Shown: positions 35,701 through 44,141, numbered from the stretch's first letter. The stretch is DNA of 64,000 bases from Bacteroidales bacterium (GCA_020860515.1 JAJBUG010000076.1:1-64000); one strand, 5' to 3'. The notes: generated from the sequence alone by a model not told the origin. Numbers and translations: made by a program.

Positions 35701-38229
35701 CAAAAGGAAATCGTGGAAAACATGGGTACGTACCAAAAACTGCTGTCATTGTTCGAGGCAGTCGCCGAGTTTTTCCACTTCGACCTCGCCGACCCTGCGC
35801 AAAAGAAGAAAAACGGCTCGTCTTCCACCAAAGACCAGTTCGCAGAGAACATCAAAGAGCAACTGAATCTTCTCAAATCCGCCTACAGCGAATACAAGAA
35901 ATACGCCGAATTGATGAGCAAAGACGACGCTTTGCAGAAAATGGCCAAAAGTGGAATCTTCGCCAATTTCAAAGGCGTTACACCTACCACCATTGGCGAA
36001 TACAGAGAGCAATTGAATATGCTTTTGAGCCAGCTCGACGATTCGACAAAAGAGCGCCGCGAACTGAAAGTGAGCATACAGAAAGTGCTTATGGACATCG
36101 ACCAGCAAGCGCTCAAAGAAGCAGCGCAGGCGGCTCTTAAAGAAGTCGAAAACTATCTTGAACAGAGCAAGGCCGAATGGGCGATATACACCAAGGTCTA
36201 TGACGCCACAGGCGACAAGAAACTCGCCAAAGACGCGATGAACACCTTTGCTGCCGCCAAGTCTTGGAATCCCGAAACAGAATCTTGGGCAGCAAGGCTC
36301 GCAGATGACTTGGCTGACGCTGGCATAATGATAGACAATCTGTCAAAGCAGAGCGCAGAGTGGATGAAAGAGAATTTCGACTGGGATATGGACGAGGCTC
36401 AGGCGAAAGAACTGTTCCAAAACAACGAAGCCTTGCTCAAACTCTATCAGGACATTCAGAAGCAGTTGCGCGATAACGGCAAAGCCCAAGTCGAGGCTGG
36501 CGTAAAGGCGATAGAATCGACTATGGACACCACGCAGAAAGTCGCCGCGCTCAACAGGCAGATTGAAGAACTGCAAGCCAAGAAAGAATCCGACCCCGCC
36601 AACGGATTCCTCTACGACGCGCAGATTCAGGAAATCACCAACGAGATAGCGAATCTTGAAACGGAGCTTTTCGCCCTATCCCCATTGTACGCGCAGATAT
36701 TCGGCGACATGACCTACAAGACCTACGGCGCAGTCAAGGCGGCCCGCAACCTCGCAGGGGAGCTGATAAGCAGCTTCAAGGTCACTTCCTACAAAGACGG
36801 CAAGCCAGACATCTACACAGTCACCTACGACACAGGCGAAAAAGACGAAAACGGTAACGCCATAACAAAGGAATTGCAGTTGAGAGCCACTGTTGTCGAG
36901 CGTCTGCAAACGAGATTCAAAGAACTCTACAAGACCCAGCAAGAGAAGAATCCCTTTGAACAGCTCATTGACGATTTGAAGCTTCTCGGAAAGGAAACAG
37001 ACGCGGACGGAAACAAGATTGACCAAGGCGAACTTTGGAACAAAATCGCTTCGGGAGCCGCTGCTTGCACAGAAACGGTGGGTGGAGTGACAGGCGCACT
37101 TTCCGAGATGTTCGACGCAATGGGCGCAGAGGGCATCGGCGCAGTGTTCAGCGGCATCACCAAAGGCTTGCAGTCAGTCGGCACCATAGCCAGCGCCTTT
37201 GCCACAGGCGGCGTTATCGGCGGCGCGTTCGCGATAGCGTCAGAGGGCATAGGGCTTTTCACTTCAATCTTCGCCAGCCACGACAAGAAATTGCAGAAAG
37301 TAATCGAGAACTCGCAGCGCGAAGTCAAAGTTCTGCAAGGCCTGTACTCGCAGATTGATTCGATTCTTGAATACTCGCTCGGCGAAAACTCGGACTATTA
37401 CATCGAGCAGAGAAATCTTCTCACAGCACAGAGAACCGAACTCACAAAGCAGCTTGAAGCCGAAATGGCGAAAAAGAAGACCGACCAAGATGCGGTAGTG
37501 GATTATCAGAACCAGCTCGCGGAACTCAACCAGCAGATAAAAGACTTCGCCGAAACGACCCTTGACGAGGTTTACAGCATCAATCTCAAAGACTGGGCAT
37601 CCGAAATAGGCGACGCTCTGTATGACGCTTGGAAATCAGGCGAAGACGGAGTTGAGGCCTTCAGAAACAAAGTCGGCGAAATGATGGGCGACGTGATGAA
37701 CGAGATTCTGAAAATCAAGATTCTGCAGCCTATGATGACCAAACTCGAAACAATGCTTTTCGGCGATGACGGTCTTGGCGGCTATTTCGGCTCGGACTTC
37801 AAGCTTGACGAGGACGAATTAAAGAAAATCGGCGACTACCTCATGGGCATTTCCGACCAAGCCGACGCATACTACGACGCAATGGACGCGATAGAGGAAT
37901 ATATGCAGAAGCAGTGGGGAGTAACCCTGAAAGACACCGAATCGAGCAGCGAGGGATTGAGCAAGGGCATACAGAGCGTGACCGAGGACACGGCTGACTT
38001 GCTGGCGAGCTACATCAACGCAATCAGAGCGGACGTGTCGATAAAGCGCCAATTGGTTGACACCATAGCCAACACGCATCTTCCGCAATTGTCAGCAACG
38101 GCTGCGGCGCAATTGACGGAACTTAGGGCGATAGCGGCCTCAACGTCAATCAACGCGCAAGCCGCAGAAGACATCCGCGACTTGATTAAGCGAAACATCG
38201 ACCCTGGAAAGGGATTCAAAATAGCGTGA
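32713..38229 (+). CDS. Phage tail tape measure protein
   Basis: 1838 residues from ATG at 32713 (MADLGNLYFDILLRD); the frame is open further upstream, but those residues are not phage-like. The N-terminal part is helical and Lys/Ala-rich (about 1-210). A tape-measure N-terminal domain follows (GGELEKQKLAMDAILGDKGQ, then FAKQLTAYTIP and LKGTELRQLTEANIPM, about 225-400). Hydrophobic stretches occur near 590-620 and again near 1490-1520 (GVIGGAFAIASEGIGLFTSIF), with long coiled coil elsewhere. At about 0.15 nm per residue this predicts a tail of roughly 270 nm, so a siphovirus. It sits directly after the integrase, far from the other tail genes. Confidence 0.85.
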   Translation: MADLGNLYFDILLRDLTDAQAQKIKQKLINILKIPITADSSGLQIAVERAIKNADLTPIKKEIERLFASADTSKLVTNVQTALQKAKGKADVTADKQMLVDSIKQALLNEQFKINVVVDKATARQAVQQALAQIKTWNGKYTADDLRAEKANTEKAKQALKAAQAQLALARAHKAAASASGLHLRASTALGSAMGQNIRIAGDLKNSFASLFSLYAVQHFLKNVIEIGGELEKQKLAMDAILGDKGQSGQITQQINALAVKSPFGVLQLNSFAKQLTAYTIPYNELYDTMKRLADISAAVGVDMGRIVLAYGQIRAAKFLKGTELRQLTEANIPMVDMLAKKFTELEGRIVSAGDVMDMISKKQVTFEHVKDVLWEITSEGGMFYNMQENLSESVSAKWKNLGDAVDLMYGKIAASNSGVLKAVPEMLTELVSHFQTLSYMLTGVASVWLSHKLAVSAANKMYGEQVLSSAKAGKQAEAERTYNLKLAQSYRTLTAVEQNYLKNKNARIAYSAQEAARTGQMTKEQALLAIALKKLSREEALVIAHTLGISKAEVQAALSAKKWTVTLKKLKLEMKSVLSSIGGFLASPWLWVTAGIEVFANLIGKQQEFVRRQRELRENLSTTADEGFRNLNDKVESYKLNDPSQMKSSELRQAITEMTGTLKDYSAASGLVLKEVYEGQDGKPLKLAEQYRVLQAALNETLEGYRQLSQYGSGFNLFDAADTTNGAPSWMHGFAGYGINEAVQDYGEMVSESQKALAKALGSDYRAIFEAVKKMREADKELAEATKGMNLTQQIEYLAKNYGRFSGKISELMSKMWDLGGSRGGYNSLNDYGIAVDKAIQQMESKIEPFLTSMTQMWINYRKAADSSFNPLSMSGADEQEIRQLVSAWVNSFNNVPEEVRRQLRDKLLEENFGLTIDVEVNVKESQFSDWQQEIHDMFGKSLDNLLLDSSSMDEFMSNVSKAAKEVKEKIQTLQPSYDNLMAVPKMLQKAFTESQKEIVENMGTYQKLLSLFEAVAEFFHFDLADPAQKKKNGSSSTKDQFAENIKEQLNLLKSAYSEYKKYAELMSKDDALQKMAKSGIFANFKGVTPTTIGEYREQLNMLLSQLDDSTKERRELKVSIQKVLMDIDQQALKEAAQAALKEVENYLEQSKAEWAIYTKVYDATGDKKLAKDAMNTFAAAKSWNPETESWAARLADDLADAGIMIDNLSKQSAEWMKENFDWDMDEAQAKELFQNNEALLKLYQDIQKQLRDNGKAQVEAGVKAIESTMDTTQKVAALNRQIEELQAKKESDPANGFLYDAQIQEITNEIANLETELFALSPLYAQIFGDMTYKTYGAVKAARNLAGELISSFKVTSYKDGKPDIYTVTYDTGEKDENGNAITKELQLRATVVERLQTRFKELYKTQQEKNPFEQLIDDLKLLGKETDADGNKIDQGELWNKIASGAAACTETVGGVTGALSEMFDAMGAEGIGAVFSGITKGLQSVGTIASAFATGGVIGGAFAIASEGIGLFTSIFASHDKKLQKVIENSQREVKVLQGLYSQIDSILEYSLGENSDYYIEQRNLLTAQRTELTKQLEAEMAKKKTDQDAVVDYQNQLAELNQQIKDFAETTLDEVYSINLKDWASEIGDALYDAWKSGEDGVEAFRNKVGEMMGDVMNEILKIKILQPMMTKLETMLFGDDGLGGYFGSDFKLDEDELKKIGDYLMGISDQADAYYDAMDAIEEYMQKQWGVTLKDTESSSEGLSKGIQSVTEDTADLLASYINAIRADVSIKRQLVDTIANTHLPQLSATAAAQLTELRAIAASTSINAQAAEDIRDLIKRNIDPGKGFKIA

Positions 38230-38231
38230 AT

Positions 38232-38693
38232 ATGAAGATAGAGAAAATCAACTCGATACTGCGCTCACAGGCGATAGAGCTTGGACTGTGCCAGCAGTGG
38301 CAAGACGATTGGCAAAGCGATAAATCCGTAAAAGAGCTTTGCGAAATGTTCCTCAAAGGCATTGATTTCTGCCTCAATTGGCCAACAGCGAAAGAGATGC
38401 GCAAGTTCTTCGACAAAGACGAGATAGCGCAATGCGGCGTATTCCTCGACCGCACAGAGCCGATAGAAATATCCAAGAGCGGAGTTTACGCCGTGACTGG
38501 CAAAAGCCGATGCACAATAACCGTTAAAGACTTCGCCGTAGCCACGATACACATACTCGGACACGAATCAGTATGCACGATTGTGAGCAAGGGAATGGCA
38601 AAGGTTTTCGTGCGAGTTTACGGCTATTCGCACGTGTTTCAGATGCAGACGGAACTATCTACCATAAAGGTGCGCAAAAGCCGTCAGAATTGA
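38232..38693 (+). CDS. Small phage protein downstream of tape measure, function unknown
   Basis: 154 residues from ATG 38232; a GTG at 38226 overlapping the tape measure stop (GTGA) is an alternative start. The first half is helical (SQAIELGLCQQWQDDWQSDKS in part); the second half is beta-rich with short repeating strands (VTGKSRCTITVKDFAVATIHILGH in part), resembling small phage proteins that often follow tail genes in Bacteroides phages. No catalytic motif is seen. A terminator follows. Confidence 0.65.
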   Translation: MKIEKINSILRSQAIELGLCQQWQDDWQSDKSVKELCEMFLKGIDFCLNWPTAKEMRKFFDKDEIAQCGVFLDRTEPIEISKSGVYAVTGKSRCTITVKDFAVATIHILGHESVCTIVSKGMAKVFVRVYGYSHVFQMQTELSTIKVRKSRQN

Positions 38694-38710
38694 AATACGG
38701 GGGCAAAAAC

Positions 38711-38737
38711 AAAGGGAGGCTTGATTGCCTCCCTTTT
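38711..38737 (+). terminator. Rho-independent terminator closing the int-tape measure unit
   Basis: AAAGGGAGGC (38711-38720) pairs with GCCTCCCTTT (38727-38736). T and A runs on both sides make it usable in both directions, which fits the converging operon on the right. Confidence 0.85.
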
Positions 38738-38759
38738 GTGTGCCAGCGAAAGAACGGCG

Positions 38760-39143
38760 CTATTCGATTGTCTCAGTTATCGTTTGAATAGTGGTGACTT
38801 CGGTTGTCTTTGTCTTTTGTGTGTAGTCGATAATTTCTTTAGTGGCTTTACTGCCATTGGGAATTGTTTCAAAGATAGCGGACACAACTCCAAGTGTTTT
38901 GTAATTTCCTTTTTCGATTTCTGAACTTGAAATTGCTCTCACTATTTTGATGACAATATCAGTTTTTCCAAGAATGTAAAGTGCATTATCAATCTCTCTT
39001 TTGGCTCGCTCTATCATGCTTGCACAAGCGGCAGATTCATCGAATCCTTGCTTTTCGTATACTCTTGGAAAAGAATCAAATCGAAATATACCCGAGTAGC
39101 AATCATCGCTTGGTTGCGGTAATATTAATAGAAGTCTTACCAT
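38760..39143 (-). CDS. Unknown phage protein, last gene of the leftward operon
   Basis: 127 residues from ATG 39143; a GTG at 39146 overlaps the stop of the preceding gene. No family is recognised. Features: an Arg/Ala-rich middle (CASMIERAKREIDNALYILG), a conserved-looking segment FETIPNGSKATKEIID and a Thr-rich tail. Confidence 0.5.
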   Translation of the reverse strand: MVRLLLILPQPSDDCYSGIFRFDSFPRVYEKQGFDESAACASMIERAKREIDNALYILGKTDIVIKIVRAISSSEIEKGNYKTLGVVSAIFETIPNGSKATKEIIDYTQKTKTTEVTTIQTITETIE

Positions 39144-39145
39144 CA

Positions 39146-39721
39146 CTAACCGATTTCGTAAGCCAAAACATAGGTTGTCACATCGCCTGAGAACTTGACG
39201 ATTCTCGACGGAAACAAGAAGCAGTCGCTCTCAAACCCAACGGCGTTGTCCTTTATAATTTCTGCCACCTCTTCCACCTCGTCGTCGCCAAGAGCGTAGG
39301 CCTCGGGCTTTGAATCCTGAGATAGAAGTTCGCCAAGGATTTCCTCGGTCAGTTCGCCTTGGGCGAAAGACATTCTTTGGCTTGGCGAATCATAGACGAA
39401 AGTTGTTGTGCATCCGTTAGCGGCCATTGCTTTGAGCATCTCGACGCCATCTTGTGCGAAATCCTCATTGATTTCTTCTTCTGTGATTTCCTCTTCAACA
39501 ATCCACCATCTGTACTCGTTGTAGCCGAAAGTATCGGCGCTCTTATCCTCGGCCATATTCTCGATTTCAGCTCTTTGGCCAGGATTCATTTCCTTGGTGT
39601 TGAGAACGTCGTTGGCGATAATGCGAAGATGCCAATTGGCTGCCTCAAAGTCGGGCCACTCGCTGTCAACGCTCTTGCTGCGTCCGCAGTCGTTTGTCTT
39701 GTAAATTTTGTAAGTTTTCAT
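39146..39721 (-). CDS. Acidic phage protein of unknown function
   Basis: 191 residues, strongly acidic (runs such as WWIVEEEITEEEINEDF and GDDEVEEVAEIIKD). No enzyme motif is seen. Strong acidity is shared with DNA-mimic proteins, but nothing specific supports that role. It starts from an A-rich leader with AACTCAAAGAT before ATG, like other genes of this operon, and touches the next gene. Confidence 0.6.
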   Translation of the reverse strand: MKTYKIYKTNDCGRSKSVDSEWPDFEAANWHLRIIANDVLNTKEMNPGQRAEIENMAEDKSADTFGYNEYRWWIVEEEITEEEINEDFAQDGVEMLKAMAANGCTTTFVYDSPSQRMSFAQGELTEEILGELLSQDSKPEAYALGDDEVEEVAEIIKDNAVGFESDCFLFPSRIVKFSGDVTTYVLAYEIG

Positions 39722-39739
39722 ATCTTTGAGTTTTAATTG

Positions 39740-40573
39740 TTATTCAAAATATTTTTTCACTTCGTCCGATAACTCGCGAATCTCGGCGCAGATGTAGTTT
39801 TGCGCGGTCATTTCCACAGAGCTGTGTCCGAGAAAACGCGATATTGTGTAGATGTCAAGTCCTTTGAGATACAAGTTTGTGGCGAAAGAGCGGCGTGCGG
39901 TGTGGCTTGATACGAACTCCCATTTCTGCCCTGTCTTTTCTTCTCCAGCCTTGAAAACCTTTACTTGCGATGCGATTCCCGCAGCCTTGCAGATTCGCCG
40001 CAGTATCTCGTTGAAAGTCTTGTCGGGCAAAGTCCGCTTTTCAGTGTTGAGAATCAATTGGGCGACAATGGGCTTGCAGGGAACTACCGAGCGCATCTTT
40101 GTTTTCTGCGAAACGTATTCAAGGTTTTCTCCCACGATGTTTGTTTCATCGAATCTCAGGAAGTCGCTGTGCCGCGCTCCCGAAAACGCTCCCATGAGGA
40201 ACTGCGATTTCACAAGCTTCTCGTTTTCGCTTTTCGGCTCGTAGGCGATAAGCGCGTCAAGCTCGCTCTCGGTCAGGAAAACTTGCACTGGCTTTTCAGC
40301 CTTGGGCGATAGAATCTTCTCGTAGCCTTTGGGAAGATCAACCTCGTCGCTGTAAAGATTGAGCACCGCTTTGAGCTTTGCGCAATACTGCCTTACCGAG
40401 TTGGGCGATAGAACAGTGTCGAGATGGCTCACAAGTTTTTGCAGCCGCACCTTTGTGATGTTCTCCCACTTCATCGGAGAGTCAACAGCCTCTTTCCACA
40501 ATTCCTCAAACCGAGCGGCATACTTGGGATATTTCTCGGCTATGGCCTCTTTAAGCGTTTCCATCTTCGTCAA
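39740..40573 (-). CDS. Second tyrosine recombinase
   Basis: 277 residues, a compact enzyme with a SAM-like core-binding domain (about 35-95) and a full catalytic set: first Arg in SGARHSDFLRF, Lys in VSQKTKMRS, HTARRSFATNL as the HxxR box, LGHSSVEMTAQNYI with the box III His and the nucleophile Tyr. It lacks the long N-terminal arm-binding domain of the integrase at 31.5 kb. It lies within the small-gene operon and overlaps the preceding gene by 23 bases. It may act as a resolvase, inversion enzyme or second integrase. Confidence 0.82.
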   Translation of the reverse strand: MTKMETLKEAIAEKYPKYAARFEELWKEAVDSPMKWENITKVRLQKLVSHLDTVLSPNSVRQYCAKLKAVLNLYSDEVDLPKGYEKILSPKAEKPVQVFLTESELDALIAYEPKSENEKLVKSQFLMGAFSGARHSDFLRFDETNIVGENLEYVSQKTKMRSVVPCKPIVAQLILNTEKRTLPDKTFNEILRRICKAAGIASQVKVFKAGEEKTGQKWEFVSSHTARRSFATNLYLKGLDIYTISRFLGHSSVEMTAQNYICAEIRELSDEVKKYFE

Positions 40574-41288
40574 GTTCTAAAAACTCAAAGTCAATGCCCT
40601 TTCTTGCGTCCACGTAGTCCGATATACTGATTTCGTCAGAGCGCACTTTCTGGGTCTTGTCTTTGATTTTGCGCATCTCGTCTTCGGCGAAAGAGCGGAT
40701 TTTCGCGTCAATCTCGCTTTTCGGCGCGTAGGAGTTTTCCATCATTCTGCACTCCGCATCGTCAGGATGTTCAAGTTTGTAGCTCAGAGGCATGCCCATG
40801 AATATCGCCAGCTTTGCCATGAAAGTGAAGTACACGTCGCCGCTGCCTCGGAAAAGACGGAAGATACTCGCAGGCGGCATTCCCATTATCTTTGCGAGGC
40901 CTTCGGTCGATATTCCGATAGCGGAACTCATGCGCGAGTTGATTTCAGTGACGAAACGCGAAGAGCAGTACCATGTGGATATTCCCAGCGCGTCGAGAAC
41001 TTCAAAGAATCCCGCCCAGCACGCTATCCGGTTCTTCAATCCCACGTACTTGGGCCATTGCTTTATATCCATGAAATACTCGCTTATCCGCTCGCGCGCC
41101 TCGCCTATCTCGATTTGGCAAAGGCACTCGGTAAACTTGTCAAGCACGAAGTCGGCGGGGTGCGACAGCCAGTGTTCGGCTCGCTGCCACTCGTCAGGAC
41201 AGTAATTGCAGCACAGCGCGACGATGCGTCCGATGTTGCGCAGGTCGCCCTCGTCTTGGGTGAAAGTGAATTTGGGTTTTCTTGGCAT
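40551..41288 (-). CDS. Putative DNA-binding protein with XRE-like helix-turn-helix
   Basis: 245 residues. The centre (ISTEGLAKIMGMPPASIFRL, about 130-150, followed by FMAKLAIFMGM) has the spacing of an XRE-type helix-turn-helix. The N-terminal part has a Cys-His cluster (ALCCNYCPDEW) and the C-terminal third is charged. Position before the recombinase, with a 23-base overlap, suggests a shared transcript and a possible regulatory or accessory role. Confidence 0.5.
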   Translation of the reverse strand: MPRKPKFTFTQDEGDLRNIGRIVALCCNYCPDEWQRAEHWLSHPADFVLDKFTECLCQIEIGEARERISEYFMDIKQWPKYVGLKNRIACWAGFFEVLDALGISTWYCSSRFVTEINSRMSSAIGISTEGLAKIMGMPPASIFRLFRGSGDVYFTFMAKLAIFMGMPLSYKLEHPDDAECRMMENSYAPKSEIDAKIRSFAEDEMRKIKDKTQKVRSDEISISDYVDARKGIDFEFLELDEDGNA

Positions 41289-41335
41289 ATTGTTTTCAGC
41301 ATTTAAGAGTTAAACGTTTGATTCGGCGATTTATT

Positions 41336-41716
41336 TCAAATCTCGTAATAAAGATACCACGCTCCGCCTCGGTCTGGCTCTCCGTCCTTGCCGTAGATGT
41401 CAAGTCCTGCGAAGATGACCCTTGTCGATTCGGCAGCCGCTATCTGCTCCCAGCTGGCGAAAGGATTCTTGCCGCTCCAGTTGAGTTTCATAGCCGTGAA
41501 TACCGCCACGGCGTTTACGTCATCGGCTTTGTAGATGTTTACAAACGGCGAGTTATACACGGCGAAAACGTCGATTATGGTAATCGCTCTTTCCTGGTAG
41601 TCGGGGCCTTCGTTGTCACCTTGCCCGCACGACACGACCATTGTCGGCATATCCCACATCATAGATGCGAGCATTTTCGAGGCCTCGATAATTGAGGGTG
41701 AAATTTCAGTTTCCAT
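41336..41716 (-). CDS. Unknown phage protein
   Basis: 126 residues; not recognised. It contains a hydrophobic beta-strand stretch around residues 45-75 (ITIIDVFAVYN, NAVAVFTAMKL) and ends GGAWYLYYEI. It is part of the leftward small-gene operon. Confidence 0.55.
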   Translation of the reverse strand: METEISPSIIEASKMLASMMWDMPTMVVSCGQGDNEGPDYQERAITIIDVFAVYNSPFVNIYKADDVNAVAVFTAMKLNWSGKNPFASWEQIAAAESTRVIFAGLDIYGKDGEPDRGGAWYLYYEI

Positions 41717-41813
41717 AATTTGCTTGTTTATTTTGATTCTGTTGGACTTTTGCAGTCAAGCGGATAAGTTAATCATTTTGAGAGAAAACAAAGGAGAGAG
41801 GGCGAAATAACGG

Positions 41814-42149
41814 CTAATTCAGCTGGCTCTCGCAATTGGGCTGCCAAACGACGTCGATTTGATTCCATCCGCGATTTTCCTTGTCGAGAGCCGATTTCAC
41901 TTTTTCGAGTTCGGCGATAGGCTGCACCATTATCAGCAGTTCTTTGTCGCTCTCCCATTCAGGCACGATGCCGCAGGCGGTGCAGGCCTGGTACGCATCC
42001 CATCCAACAAGTGCGAAACAATTTTCAAACTTGAATATCGCGGGTACGTCATTGAGTCCGCCGTTGAGCTTTGTCACTTGCTTGTAGCCTTCCAGAACTA
42101 TGTAAGTTTGAATAGGCGACAGCTCCAGCGCTTTTGCTGTCTTTTCCAT
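41814..42149 (-). CDS. Unknown phage protein
   Basis: 111 residues; not recognised. The start (ALELSPIQTYIVLEGYKQV) is helical and the centre has CFALVGWDAYQACTACG with three Cys. It follows a leader with the shared operon pattern (TTAAACTCTAAACTC). Confidence 0.55.
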   Translation of the reverse strand: MEKTAKALELSPIQTYIVLEGYKQVTKLNGGLNDVPAIFKFENCFALVGWDAYQACTACGIVPEWESDKELLIMVQPIAELEKVKSALDKENRGWNQIDVVWQPNCESQLN

Positions 42150-42201
42150 AACATATAGAGTTTAGAGTTTAACAATAAGCGAAAGGAGAGAGGAAAGATG
42201 A

Positions 42202-42819
42202 TTACAGCCACTCGAGTTTCGTGTCGGCGTAAAACTCTTTAATCTTTTCGAGCGACTTTTCAAAAGTGGATTGGGCGACAATTGAAGTATCAATCTTTGA
42301 AGAGCCGAGAGCGGCGAAAGGATGACCCGACGCGCTGATTCCGAAAGACGCGTTGTCGAAATTGTGGACGAGTATCAGAATTTCTCTCTCGCTTGGTTTG
42401 GCTACGATCAAATTCCTCACGAAAACCTTGTTGTCGCCTATTTCCATATCTCCGAGGGCGATAGGGCGCAAGGCATTTCCGCTATCTTTGAAAGCGTCTT
42501 TGATTAGCTGCTTCGCCTTTTCGTAGTCCTCGCCAATCAAGAACTTCTTATCGAGGTCGTCGATGTTGTCGTATATCGCTACTCGCTTGCCAGCTCTTAC
42601 AAGCTTCGGCAGATACGTTTCGAGAGCATGGTGCGGAAAGCCCGCGAGTTCGAGGGTAGAGCCGTCTTTCTCTTTGCGGCGAGTGAGGGTTATTCCCAGA
42701 ATGTCGGCGCAGGTTATCGCATCGTCGCTGATTACCTCGTAGAAGTCGCCGATTCTCATCATGGCGATAGCGTAAGGAGATTTTTCCTTTGAGTAGTCGT
42801 AAATTTGTTTCTGTGTCAT
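42202..42819 (-). CDS. Orphan MutS domain I-like protein
   Basis: 205 residues. The first 85 read like the N-terminal mismatch-recognition domain of Mut[16 protein letters not shown] (MutS has the Phe-x-Glu motif in GDFYE), then [38 protein letters not shown]. The remaining 120 residues are not MutS-like, and the connector, lever, clamp and ATPase domains are absent. A mismatch-binding or MutS-interfering role is inferred only. The start overlaps the stop of the upstream gene (ATGA). Confidence 0.75.
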   Translation of the reverse strand: MTQKQIYDYSKEKSPYAIAMMRIGDFYEVISDDAITCADILGITLTRRKEKDGSTLELAGFPHHALETYLPKLVRAGKRVAIYDNIDDLDKKFLIGEDYEKAKQLIKDAFKDSGNALRPIALGDMEIGDNKVFVRNLIVAKPSEREILILVHNFDNASFGISASGHPFAALGSSKIDTSIVAQSTFEKSLEKIKEFYADTKLEWL

Positions 42820-43004
42820 TTCAGATGGAATTTAGAGTTAATTTTGTCTTGGAGTTTTTGCAGCCTGTCTTCAATCCACATGGCGAAAAGAGCCGTTAGG
42901 GGGATTATTGCGAAGATTACCACGAAGAACAGCCACGGGCCCGCTAACATGTTGCATGCCATGAATATTATCAGCAAAGCCCAGATGAGGATAGCGAAAG
43001 TCAT
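42816..43004 (-). CDS. Small two-helix membrane protein
   Basis: 62 residues with two hydrophobic segments ([19 protein letters not shown] and [18 protein letters not shown]) and a basic tail. The start overlaps the preceding gene and the stop overlaps the MutS-like gene by four bases each. Holin or superinfection-exclusion roles are possible but not shown. Confidence 0.6.
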   Translation of the reverse strand: MTFAILIWALLIIFMACNMLAGPWLFFVVIFAIIPLTALFAMWIEDRLQKLQDKINSKFHLK

Positions 43005-43345
43005 AGGGCGAAAGAGTTGTATCTTTGTTCAACGTCTTTGCCGTAGCGCTTTTGCTTGAACTCGCGCAAGGCTGCGGCGTAGGTCTTATGCAGCTCGAAA
43101 GGATGGAAAGCGGCGCACTGGGCAATGTAGCCAGATTCTTGGGGGAAGTCGCGGTAGATGTGTACTACGCTGAATCCGTAGGGCATTTCAACGATGGCGA
43201 AAGCGATGTCAGGGTGGCGGAAGTCATCTTCTTCAACGTCGGCGAAAGAGCGTATAGTCCAGTTCATTTCCTTTGCGGTCTTTTCCACATTGGCGATAAA
43301 CTCGCGCTCCTGCTGGCTCTTGGGTACGTATTGTTTCAGTTCCAT
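43001..43345 (-). CDS. Unknown phage protein
   Basis: 114 residues; not recognised. It contains DIAFAIVEMPYGFSVVHIYRD and an aromatic- and His-containing middle (AAFHPFELHKTYAAAL). It overlaps the membrane protein gene by four bases (ATGA). Confidence 0.55.
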   Translation of the reverse strand: MELKQYVPKSQQEREFIANVEKTAKEMNWTIRSFADVEEDDFRHPDIAFAIVEMPYGFSVVHIYRDFPQESGYIAQCAAFHPFELHKTYAAALREFKQKRYGKDVEQRYNSFAL

Positions 43346-43356
43346 AATCTCAGGTT

Positions 43357-43572
43357 TTATTTGTTACTGTCATTCTTCTTTAACTCGGCGATAATGATGT
43401 CGGCATCTCGGATTATAGATTCAAGCGATATAACCTTTCCTTTGACGATGCAGGCGCAGTAAGCGTCTTTCACTATCTCGTATCTGCGCTGCTCCCAATT
43501 GATTTCCTTGCTGGCGATAGCGCGGGCCGCGGCTTTTACGGCGTGCATTGTGTCCTGTTCAAGAATAGTCAT
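43357..43572 (-). CDS. Unknown small phage protein
   Basis: 71 residues, mostly helical (HAVKAAARAIASKEINWEQR), with two Cys in KDAYCACIVKG. Eleven bases separate it from the next gene. No family recognised. Confidence 0.5.
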   Translation of the reverse strand: MTILEQDTMHAVKAAARAIASKEINWEQRRYEIVKDAYCACIVKGKVISLESIIRDADIIIAELKKNDSNK

Positions 43573-43583
43573 AGTCGTGAGTT

Positions 43584-43874
43584 TTAGTTGTTGTTTGATT
43601 CCTTGATTTTGCGATAGTAGGGGCTGTGGGCGGTCAGGTACTCGTCAGCGTCCTTTGCTGCGTCGAAGAGCTTTTCAATGCTCTTTAGCCATCCGTTCAC
43701 CACAAGCGGCTTGGGGTTGGTCAGTCGCTTTGCGTCCATCTTTTCGTAGTAGGCGAAAGCGGAGTCCAAGTTTTCCATTTTCCCTGCGGCGATGCCGTCC
43801 CATACGGCATCCGATTCGCGCAGTCGCGATACGTTCTTGATTACAGTTGCGGCACAAATCATGGTAGTAAGCAT
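43584..43874 (-). CDS. Unknown small phage protein
   Basis: 96 residues, starting immediately after the TAA of the preceding gene. Helical, ending LTAHSPYYRKIKESNNN. No motif identified. Confidence 0.5.
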   Translation of the reverse strand: MLTTMICAATVIKNVSRLRESDAVWDGIAAGKMENLDSAFAYYEKMDAKRLTNPKPLVVNGWLKSIEKLFDAAKDADEYLTAHSPYYRKIKESNNN

Positions 43875-44120
43875 TTATTTGTTGGTTGATTCTTCTGTTT
43901 CGGCGAGCAGCGATATAAGCTGTGTGCAGTCAAGTCCGAAGTCCTCGGGCGAAAAGTCGGTGTCAGAGTAGATTGATTCGAGTTCTTCAAGCGATACAAG
44001 CGCGTCGGCGTTTGCGAGTTCGCTCCAAGACGGTCTGTAATATCCATCTTCTTTGACGCAGCAAAGATAATGCTGCTTAAGGTCTGTGAGCTGATAGGGG
44101 TTGAGCTGATAGAGTGTCAT
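43875..44120 (-). CDS. Unknown small acidic phage protein
   Basis: 81 residues, acidic C-terminal half (EELESIYSDTDFSPEDFGLD), with a Cys pair in HYLCCVKEDGYY. The leader before ATG reads ACTAAAAAACTCTAAAGAT, the clearest form of a sequence shared by several genes of this operon. Confidence 0.5.
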   Translation of the reverse strand: MTLYQLNPYQLTDLKQHYLCCVKEDGYYRPSWSELANADALVSLEELESIYSDTDFSPEDFGLDCTQLISLLAETEESTNK

Positions 44121-44141
44121 ATCTTTAGAGTTTTTTAGTTG

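Noticed and set aside
38700..38740. Right attachment site after the small phage protein at 38.7 kb
   Set aside because: The sequence there is a terminator and shows no copy of the tRNA-Lys 3' end.
39146..39721. Anti-CRISPR or DNA-mimic call for the acidic protein
   Set aside because: Acidity alone is not evidence; no similarity to a known inhibitor could be seen.
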